From: Pseudomonadota bacterium
GTDB lineage: Bacteria > Pseudomonadota > Alphaproteobacteria > Rhizobiales > Devosiaceae
Reading direction: 5' to 3'
DNA length: 22,735 nucleotides
Assembly: GCA_023390785.1 (NCBI GenBank)
Contig: JAEWCE010000117.1
Coordinates: forward strand, 1 to 22,735
Position numbers and translations under genes: made by a program. Positions 1 to 5,728 of the stretch are shown here, one piece after another. Numbering within the stretch: the stretch's first letter is position 1; every line of letters begins with the position of its first letter. The notes beneath the pieces were generated by a model. That model was not told where the DNA came from. It did not search any database and saw only the letters and a program-made list of their open reading frames with translations.

Positions 1-46
1 GCACGTCGGGATCCAGCAGGAACTGCTGCGCGAGATTGGACGACAC
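1..46 (-). CDS. Start of a truncated gene, possible class V aminotransferase (isopenicillin-N-epimerase-like)
   Basis: Two bases after the stop of the OppC-like permease, a GTG codon (46-44) opens a frame that runs off the left edge. The purine-rich stretch GAAAGG lies 9 bases upstream, at the end of the permease gene. The 15 visible residues read MSSNLAQQFLLDPDV if GTG is translated as Met. The segment QFLLDPDV resembles the N-terminus of PLP-dependent isopenicillin-N-epimerase/cysteine-desulfurase-like proteins, which commonly begin with a LLDPxVxFLNHGSFG type sequence; that is recollection of the family, and only the first few residues can be compared. Its position makes it the last visible member of the peptide-transport operon. 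It could be another enzyme, for example a peptidase. The existence of a gene start is more secure than its identity. Confidence 0.4.
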   Translation of the reverse strand, partial: MSSNLAQQFLLDPDV

Positions 47-48
47 GT

Positions 49-954
49 CTAGCGGCCTTTCAGGGTGGGGTCGAACGCATCCCTCAGGCCGTCGCCGAGA
101 AGCGAGGCCGCAAGGATTGTGATGGCGAGCGCGGCGGTGGGAAACACCGCCATGTGCCAGTAGAAGAACATGAAATTCATGCCGACATTGATCATCTGCC
201 CCCAGCTGGGGGTCGGCGGCTGCACCCCGATGCCGAGGAAGCTGAGCGAGGCTTCGAGCATCATCGCCAAGGGAATGGCCAGCACGAAGCCGACGATGAT
301 CGGCGACACCGAATTGGGAATCAGGTGGCGCCACACGATGTGCCAGGGCGAAGCGCCCAGCGCCTGCGCCGCCATGATGAATTCCTTCTCGCGGAACGAT
401 TTCACCTGCGCCCGTACCAACAGGCATACGTCGCGCCAGCCGAACAGGGCTGCGATCAGGACGATGGCCCACACGCCGCCATGCGTGACCGTCGCCAGCA
501 GCAGTGCGGCCAGCAGCGGCGGCACCACCGAGAACAGCTCGATGATGCGCATCACCACCCAGTCGAACTTGCCGCCGAGATAGCCCGCCAGCGCCCCGAG
601 CGGCAGCCCGACGATGAGGCTGAACACCGCTGCCGAAAAGCCGATGCCCAGTGACACCCGTGCCCCGTAGACGATGCGCGTGAAGAAGTCGCGCCCGAGA
701 TTGTCGACGCCGAACCAGTGCGCGGCCGAGGGAAAGTTGAGCGCGTTGACGAGGAACGCCTGGTCGTTGGGGCCGGTGACGGTGATCACCGGCGCAAAGA
801 TCGCCATCAGCACGATGATCAGCAGCACGATGCCGGCGCCCAGCGCCGCCTTGTTGGCGACGAACCGCCGCCACGCGAAGTACAGCGGACTGCGCTGGCG
901 CACCGCATCGGGCTTGGCGAGCCGCGGCGGCGCGGCGCTGGCGAGCTCGGTCAT
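49..954 (-). CDS. Peptide/nickel-type ABC transporter permease, OppC/DppC family
   Basis: This is one of the two membrane subunits of a family 5 (oligopeptide, dipeptide or nickel) importer, 301 residues, inner membrane. A first transmembrane helix lies at about 37-60. It is followed by the OppC signature around residues 81-106 (FGVDNLGRDFFTRIVYGAR), a block of further helices, the EAA loop that contacts the ATPase at about 192-212 (EFIMAAQALGASPWHIVWRH) and the typical ending GDGLRDAFDP at 287-296. The start ATG has a GGGAGG Shine-Dalgarno 5 bases upstream and overlaps the stop of the OppB-like gene by 4 bases (951-954), so translation is coupled. It is the fifth gene of the operon in transcription order. 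The cargo cannot be read from the sequence. Confidence 0.95.
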   Translation of the reverse strand: MTELASAAPPRLAKPDAVRQRSPLYFAWRRFVANKAALGAGIVLLIIVLMAIFAPVITVTGPNDQAFLVNALNFPSAAHWFGVDNLGRDFFTRIVYGARVSLGIGFSAAVFSLIVGLPLGALAGYLGGKFDWVVMRIIELFSVVPPLLAALLLATVTHGGVWAIVLIAALFGWRDVCLLVRAQVKSFREKEFIMAAQALGASPWHIVWRHLIPNSVSPIIVGFVLAIPLAMMLEASLSFLGIGVQPPTPSWGQMINVGMNFMFFYWHMAVFPTAALAITILAASLLGDGLRDAFDPTLKGR

Positions 955-1883
955 CGTTGCCTCCCGTCCACCCGGATGCGTGGGTTGAGCACGGCATAGA
1001 GCACGTCAGCCAGCAGGTACGACACCGAATAGAGCGCACTGATCAAGAGCATCAGCGCCATCTCCAGCGGATAGTCGCGCTTGTCGATGGACGAGACGAA
1101 ATAGGCGCCGAGCCCGGGCACGCGAAAGATCGCCTCGACGAAGATCGAGCCGGTGGCGATGCCCACGAACATCGCCGGAAAGATGGTGACCATCGGAATG
1201 GCGGCGTTGCGCAGCACGTGCTGGAAGATGATGCGGCGCTCGCTCAGCCCCTTGGCCCGCAGCACCGATACGAACGGCTTGTTGAGCACGTCGAGCATGG
1301 TCGAGCGGGCGTAGCGCGCATAGGTGGCGAGCGGCACCGCGGCATAGGCGAGGATCGGCAGGATCCAGCGCTTCGGCTCGCCCCAGCCGCTCGCCGGCGT
1401 CCAGTGCAGCCACACGGCAAACACCAGGATCAGCCCGGTCGATATGATGAACACCGGAATGGTAAGGCCGAGCGTGGCCACTGCCGAGGCGAGGTAGTCG
1501 ACCCACGAATTGCGCCGCAGGGCCGCGGCCATGCCGAGCAGGATGCCGATCGGCGCGCCGACGAGAATGCCCAGCCCGCCCAGCGTCAGGCTCGGCAGCC
1601 AGGCATGCGCCACGAGGCCCATCACCGTCTCTCCCGGGCTCTGGTACGGCACGCCGAAATCGAGATGCAGCACGCCCCACATATAGCGCAGATACTGTTC
1701 CCACAGCGGCCGATCGAGCCCGAGCTGCGCCATCAGCTTCTGCTTTATGTTGTCGGGAAGCGGCATCTCGTAGCCGTCGAACGGCCCGCCGGGGATCGAA
1801 TGCATCATCAGGAAGATGACAATCGACACCACGATGAACGTCACCAGCATCGACAGCGTGCGGCGGAGGATGAATCCGGTCAT
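951..1883 (-). CDS. Peptide/nickel-type ABC transporter permease, OppB/DppB family
   Basis: This is the partner membrane subunit of the OppC-like protein, 310 residues, a normal length for OppB. The N-terminal helix at about 8-28 begins MTGFILRRTLSMLVTF, followed by the periplasmic segment containing LGLDRPLWEQYLRYMWG (about 54-70), typical of the family. The EAA loop is at about 205-228 (SVLRAKGLSERRIIFQHVL). The ATG overlaps the stop of the upstream OppF-like gene by 4 bases (1880-1883) and is preceded by GGAAAGGG at a spacing of about 7, which supports this start. With the OppC-like protein it forms the translocation pore. Confidence 0.95.
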   Translation of the reverse strand: MTGFILRRTLSMLVTFIVVSIVIFLMMHSIPGGPFDGYEMPLPDNIKQKLMAQLGLDRPLWEQYLRYMWGVLHLDFGVPYQSPGETVMGLVAHAWLPSLTLGGLGILVGAPIGILLGMAAALRRNSWVDYLASAVATLGLTIPVFIISTGLILVFAVWLHWTPASGWGEPKRWILPILAYAAVPLATYARYARSTMLDVLNKPFVSVLRAKGLSERRIIFQHVLRNAAIPMVTIFPAMFVGIATGSIFVEAIFRVPGLGAYFVSSIDKRDYPLEMALMLLISALYSVSYLLADVLYAVLNPRIRVDGRQR

Positions 1884-2815
1884 GGCGCGGCCCTTTCCGC
1901 TACAATCGCCTCGACGAAATGATCGCCCGCCAGCGCCACGAGCTGCGGCTCGGCCGTATCGAGCAAAGGCGGTGCCACCAGCTCGCGCGGGTGCAGCCGC
2001 GGCGTGCGCGCCGCGATCTCTTCGCGGCTGAGGAAGGTGCGGCGCCGCCGCGCCCTCGGATTCACCGTCGGCACCGCGTCGAGCAGCGCCTTGGTGTAGG
2101 GGTGCTGCGCATTGGCGAAGATGCGGTCGGTCGGCGCGCGCTCGACCACTCGGCCGCGCAGCATCACCACCACCTCGTCGGCCAGGGAGCGTACCACCGA
2201 CAGGTCATGACTGATGAACAGCATGGACAGGCCCATGCTCGCCTGCAGATCCTGCAGCAGATTGACGATCTGCGCCTTCACCGACACGTCCAGCGCCGAG
2301 GTCGGCTCGTCCGCCACCAGCACGTTGGCGCCCAGGATCAGCGCTCGCGCCACCGACACGCGCTGCCGCTGCCCGCCGCTGAGCTCGTGCGGATAGCGGT
2401 TGGCGTAGCTGCCGTCGAGGCCGACCTTTTCGAGCCAGCCCTGCGCCTGCTCGCGCCGGTCCGCCCGGCTGCCGATGCCATGGATGGCGAGCGGCTCGCC
2501 GACGATCTCGCCCAGCGTCATCATCGGATCGAGCGAGGCATAGCTGTCCTGGAACACCACCTGCATGCGGCGCCGATACGGCTTGAGCGCGGCCTGGCCG
2601 AGGCTCGAGATGTCCTCGCCATCGAGCAGGATCTGTCCCGCGGTCGATGCCAGCAGGCGCAGCGCCAGCAGTCCCGTCGTGGTCTTGCCCGACCCCGACT
2701 CGCCCACCAGGGCCACCACCGAATTGCGCGGCACCACGAGGTCGACGCGGTCGACCGCGGTTATCTCGCCGAAGCGCTTGGTCAGGCCCCGCAGCTCGAG
2801 CGCGGGCGCCGTCAT
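1880..2815 (-). CDS. Peptide ABC transporter ATP-binding protein, OppF/DppF family
   Basis: This is a cytoplasmic ATPase subunit of 311 residues. It shows Walker A GESGSGKTT (38-46), Q-loop VVFQD (86-90), signature LSGGQ (145-149), Walker B VLVADE (165-170) and the switch histidine in ISHD (H203). I chose the ATG at 2815, which overlaps the upstream OppD stop by 4 bases and begins MTAPALELRGLTKRFG, the usual beginning of the nucleotide-binding fold. An in-frame start 29 residues upstream gives only an Ala/Gly/Arg-rich stretch read through the upstream gene. The C-terminal tail lacks the cysteine cluster present in the OppD-like partner, as is common for OppF. It pairs with OppD to form the heterodimeric motor. 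Confidence 0.95.
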   Translation of the reverse strand: MTAPALELRGLTKRFGEITAVDRVDLVVPRNSVVALVGESGSGKTTTGLLALRLLASTAGQILLDGEDISSLGQAALKPYRRRMQVVFQDSYASLDPMMTLGEIVGEPLAIHGIGSRADRREQAQGWLEKVGLDGSYANRYPHELSGGQRQRVSVARALILGANVLVADEPTSALDVSVKAQIVNLLQDLQASMGLSMLFISHDLSVVRSLADEVVVMLRGRVVERAPTDRIFANAQHPYTKALLDAVPTVNPRARRRRTFLSREEIAARTPRLHPRELVAPPLLDTAEPQLVALAGDHFVEAIVAERAAP

Positions 2816-3792
2816 GCCGGCACCAGCGCCGGCTCGACCCGGATGCAGGCCGCCAGCCGTCCGGGTGCCTTCGCCTCGAGCGGCGGCACCACGCGCTGGC
2901 ACTCGGCGATCGCCATCGGGCAGCGCGGATGGAACGGGCAGCCCGCCGGCGGGTGCGCCGGATTGGGCGAAGCGCCCGGAATTTCGGTGAGCCTCTGCTT
3001 GCCGGCCGTCTGGCCCGGAATGGAGTTGAGCAGCGCCCGCGTATAGGGATGCAGCGGCGCCTCGAAGATCGCCTCGACCGGCCCGGTCTCCATCACCTTG
3101 CCGCCATACAGCACCACCACGCGGTCGACAGTTTCGGCGATGACGCCCAGGTCATGCGTGATCATCACCAGACCCATGCCGGACTCGGCCTGGATGTCCT
3201 TGATGAGCTGCAGGATCTGCGCCTGGATGGTCACGTCGAGGGCCGTCGTCGGCTCGTCGGCGATCAGCACCTGCGGCTTGCAGCTGAGCGCCATGGCAAT
3301 CATCACGCGCTGCAGCATGCCGCCCGAAAGCTGGTGCGGATAATAGCGCACCACCGCCTCGGCATTCTTGATCTCGACCCGCTCGAGCAGCGCCACCGCC
3401 TGCGCCAGCGCCTCTGCCTTCGACACCGGCCGGTGCGCCGTGATCGTCTCGGCGATCTGGTGGCCAATGGTGAACACCGGGTCGAGCGACGTCATGGGGT
3501 CCTGGAACACCATGGCGGCGATGCGACCGCGCACGGTGGAAATCTCTTTCGGCCTGGCCGCGAGCATGTCGTGGCCGTCGAGCCGCAGCGCCCTGGCGGT
3601 GATCTTGGCCGGCGGCTCGCGCAACAGTCGTAGCAGGGCGGAGCAGGTGACCGATTTGCCCGAGCCGGATTCGCCCACGATGCCGAGGCTCTCGCCTGGC
3701 TCGAGCGTGAAGCTTACCCCGCGCACCGCCTGCACCAGGCCGTCATGCTGGGAAAAGCTCACCTGCAGGTCGTCGATCTCGACCAGTGCCAT
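2812..3792 (-). CDS. Peptide ABC transporter ATP-binding protein, OppD/DppD family
   Basis: This is the second ATPase of the importer, 326 residues. Walker A is at 40-47 (GESGSGKS), Q-loop MVFQDP at 94-99, the signature is LSGGM (155-159, with Met in place of the usual final Gln), Walker B VLIADE is at 175-180 and the switch histidine is in ITHD (H213). The C-terminal oligopeptide-transporter extension carries a cysteine cluster (C285, C291, C298, C316; PAGCPFHPRCPMAIAEC). In dipeptide importers the equivalent cysteines have been linked to an iron-sulfur cluster; its presence here is inference. The gene follows the binding-protein gene after a 54-base gap containing a hairpin, and I see no strong Shine-Dalgarno at this start. 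Confidence 0.95.
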   Translation of the reverse strand: MALVEIDDLQVSFSQHDGLVQAVRGVSFTLEPGESLGIVGESGSGKSVTCSALLRLLREPPAKITARALRLDGHDMLAARPKEISTVRGRIAAMVFQDPMTSLDPVFTIGHQIAETITAHRPVSKAEALAQAVALLERVEIKNAEAVVRYYPHQLSGGMLQRVMIAMALSCKPQVLIADEPTTALDVTIQAQILQLIKDIQAESGMGLVMITHDLGVIAETVDRVVVLYGGKVMETGPVEAIFEAPLHPYTRALLNSIPGQTAGKQRLTEIPGASPNPAHPPAGCPFHPRCPMAIAECQRVVPPLEAKAPGRLAACIRVEPALVPA

Positions 3793-3812
3793 CGCGCGCG
3801 TCCGGGGAATGG

Positions 3813-3840
3813 GCGCGGGCTCCGGTAAGGGAGCCCGCGC
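3813..3840 (-). terminator. Intercistronic hairpin between binding-protein and ATPase genes
   Basis: An 11-bp perfect inverted repeat (GCGCGGGCTCC at 3813-3823 and its complement at 3830-3840) encloses a 6-base loop. It begins 6 bases after the stop codon of the binding-protein gene. No U-run follows on the transcribed strand, so a full Rho-independent terminator is unlikely. A partial terminator or mRNA-stabilising hairpin that raises the binding protein relative to the membrane subunits fits better; that role is inference from similar operons. Confidence 0.6.
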
Positions 3841-3846
3841 GTTGCG

Positions 3847-5457
3847 TTACTGCTTGGTGACGTGGGTGTAGAGATATCCCGCCAGGCGGTCGAGCGGGGT
3901 GAAGCCCTGGCTGTTGGGCGTCACGCCCTCGCCCTTGAGCTTGTCGCTGACCGCGGCGATGGTCACCGGGTGCACCAGCGGCACCAGCGGCGCCTGGTCG
4001 ATCAGGATCTGCTCAGCCTTGGCATAGTCCTCGAGACGCTTGTCCCAATTGGCCTCGGCGTCGCCGGCATTCACCGCCGCGTCGTAGTCCGGGTAGGCGT
4101 AGTGGTGCCGCCCGCCGGTCTTGAACAGGTCGTAGAAGTTCGACGGATCGAGGTAGTCGTACTCGTACGGGGCAAGGAACAGATTGTTGCTCTGGTCCTT
4201 GAGCGCCTGCGTCCAGTCCTTGGTCGGCATCGACTTGATGCCCATGTCGATCCCCAGGATCGTCTTGAACTGGGCCTGCAGGTACTGCAGCATCGGCGCC
4301 GCGATGGCCGCGTTGTAGCCGCCCTGCTCGCGATACCAGATCTCGATCGGCGGGAAGCCCTTGCCGTCCGGATAGCCGGCCTTGGCCATCTCGTCCTTGG
4401 CCAGTTGCGGATCGAACTTGGCTTCGTCGGCGATCTTCTGCTGGAAGCCGGGATAGGACGGCGCCAGGATCGACTTGGCCGGCACCGCAGTGTCCTTGAG
4501 CACCGTCGAGGTCAGCTCGTCGCGGTTGATCGCCGCCTGGAAGGCCTTGCGCACGTCGATGTTGTCGAACGGCGGTTTGGTCACGTCGAAGGCGAGGTAG
4601 TACACGGCGAAAACGGCGTTCTTGCGGATCGCATCCGGGAACTGCTGCTGCACTACGGGCACCTGCCCGGTGTTGAGGTAGGTCCAGTCCGTCTCGCCCG
4701 CCATGAAGGCCGGGAAGCCCACTTCCGGCGGCCCGATCTGCGTGTCGAGCACCAGCTGGTCGATCTGCGCCGGCCAAGGTCCGTTGTAGGTCGGGTTCTT
4801 GACCAGCGTCATGGTGTTGTTCGACTTCTCCCACGTCTTGACCATGAACGGTCCCGACGCGACCAGCGTGTCGACATTGAGCGCGTAGTCGTCGCCGAGC
4901 TTGTCGACGACGTGCTTGGGCACCGGATACCAGAGGCTGGCGACACCCGGGAAGTACGATTTCGGCGAGTCGGTGGTGACTTCGATGGTGCTGTCGTCCA
5001 CCGCCTTGATGCCCAGCGTGGAGGGGTCGGCATGCTTGTCGCCGGTCACGTCGCCCCAGCCCTTGATGCCGCCGGCGAAGGCCCAGTACCAGTTGAAGTC
5101 GTAGCCTTCCTTGGCGGCGCGCTGCAGCGCGAATACATAGTCCTCCGCCGTCAGCTTCACGCCGTCGCTCCACACCAGATTGGGCTGCAGCTTGAAGGTC
5201 CAGGTGAGCCCGTCCGCCGATTGCGTCCAGCTCGCGGCGCCCATCGGGTTGAGCTTGAAGTCGCCGTCGAACTCGGTGAGCGGCAGCGAGGTGATCTCCG
5301 GCGCGCCGGCGCGGTCATAGACCGTCTTCATGTAGTCCATATAGGTGCCGCTGGTGGTGCCGCCGGGCCCGGTGACCGAGCTCTGCGCGTAGGCGGCCGG
5401 CACGGACAAAGCCGCAGCCAGCAACGCCGCACCGCTTATCTTGAGCAGCGCGTTCAT
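3847..5457 (-). CDS. Periplasmic solute-binding protein, family 5 (peptide/nickel type)
   Basis: This is the ligand-capturing subunit of the importer, 536 residues, exported to the periplasm. A Sec signal peptide is visible (MNALLKISGAALLAAALSVP then AAYA, probable cleavage after A24); there is no lipobox cysteine. Family hallmarks are the segment around SADGLTWTFKLQPNLVWSDG (about 90-110) followed by LTAEDYVFALQRA, and later DVRKAFQAAINRDEL and the C-terminal APLVPLVHP. The ATG at 5457 was chosen because GGGAGAG lies upstream at good spacing and the signal peptide begins there. The open frame extends 108 codons further upstream, but that stretch is low-complexity and crosses the repeat region. 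It is the first gene of the peptide operon. The ligand is not predictable; the ending matches no specific subtype I can name. Confidence 0.93.
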   Translation of the reverse strand: MNALLKISGAALLAAALSVPAAYAQSSVTGPGGTTSGTYMDYMKTVYDRAGAPEITSLPLTEFDGDFKLNPMGAASWTQSADGLTWTFKLQPNLVWSDGVKLTAEDYVFALQRAAKEGYDFNWYWAFAGGIKGWGDVTGDKHADPSTLGIKAVDDSTIEVTTDSPKSYFPGVASLWYPVPKHVVDKLGDDYALNVDTLVASGPFMVKTWEKSNNTMTLVKNPTYNGPWPAQIDQLVLDTQIGPPEVGFPAFMAGETDWTYLNTGQVPVVQQQFPDAIRKNAVFAVYYLAFDVTKPPFDNIDVRKAFQAAINRDELTSTVLKDTAVPAKSILAPSYPGFQQKIADEAKFDPQLAKDEMAKAGYPDGKGFPPIEIWYREQGGYNAAIAAPMLQYLQAQFKTILGIDMGIKSMPTKDWTQALKDQSNNLFLAPYEYDYLDPSNFYDLFKTGGRHHYAYPDYDAAVNAGDAEANWDKRLEDYAKAEQILIDQAPLVPLVHPVTIAAVSDKLKGEGVTPNSQGFTPLDRLAGYLYTHVTKQ

Positions 5458-5510
5458 TGACGTCTCTCCCTGTTGGAAGGCCAGCCGCGTTCCCCGTCGG
5501 CTGGTCCAAT

Positions 5511-5545
5511 GACATATGTCTGACAAAGTTGGTGAAGCTTGACAA
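5511..5545 (-). promoter_or_regulatory. Palindromes and repeated TTGTCA in front of the binding-protein gene
   Basis: Read on the minus strand, TTGTCA occurs twice (5545-5540 and 5526-5521), 19 bases apart, about two helical turns. The second copy runs into the dyad TGTCAGACA (5525-5517), which itself overlaps a perfect 10-bp palindrome GACATATGTC (5511-5520). The arrangement resembles a GntR/FCD-type operator (TNGTNNNACNA-like), missing one consensus base. It lies 54-88 bases upstream of the start codon, a sensible place for a promoter and operator. I cannot define a convincing -10 box. Confidence 0.35.
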
Positions 5546-5577
5546 GCCGCCACAGCCGCGACGCCGTAGTCGGGACT

Positions 5578-5665
5578 CCTCTCCTGCGACGAAGTCGCCG
5601 GAGAGGGACCAGCGAAGCTGGTGGAGGGGGCGGCCCGGCCACCGGCGCGTCCGGCGGCCCCCTCC
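5578..5665. repeat. Cluster of small hairpins, probable interspersed intergenic repeat
   Basis: This is the core of the 271-base gap (5458-5728). It contains three stem-loops in a row. CCTCTCC-T-GCGAC pairs around a GAA loop with its near-complement (5578-5606, one mismatch). ACCAGC-GAA-GCTGGT is a perfect 6-bp stem (5608-5622). GGAGGGGGC (5623-5631) pairs with GCCCCCTCC (5657-5665). The modular hairpins, the GAA loops and the lack of coding character suggest a dispersed alphaproteobacterial intergenic repeat; copy number elsewhere in the genome cannot be seen here. It may also serve as transcript end for the upstream AceE/MdeB-like gene. Confidence 0.4.
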
Positions 5666-5728
5666 CGTCGCCCTCGGCGCCACCTTCCACCGCTCCGCGG
5701 GAGAAGGACCCGACTGCACCAGCGCCCC

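Noticed and set aside
3862..5460. 532-codon open frame on the plus strand
   Set aside because: It is antisense to the family 5 binding protein, which has a signal peptide and family motifs. No start signal or domain supports the antisense frame.
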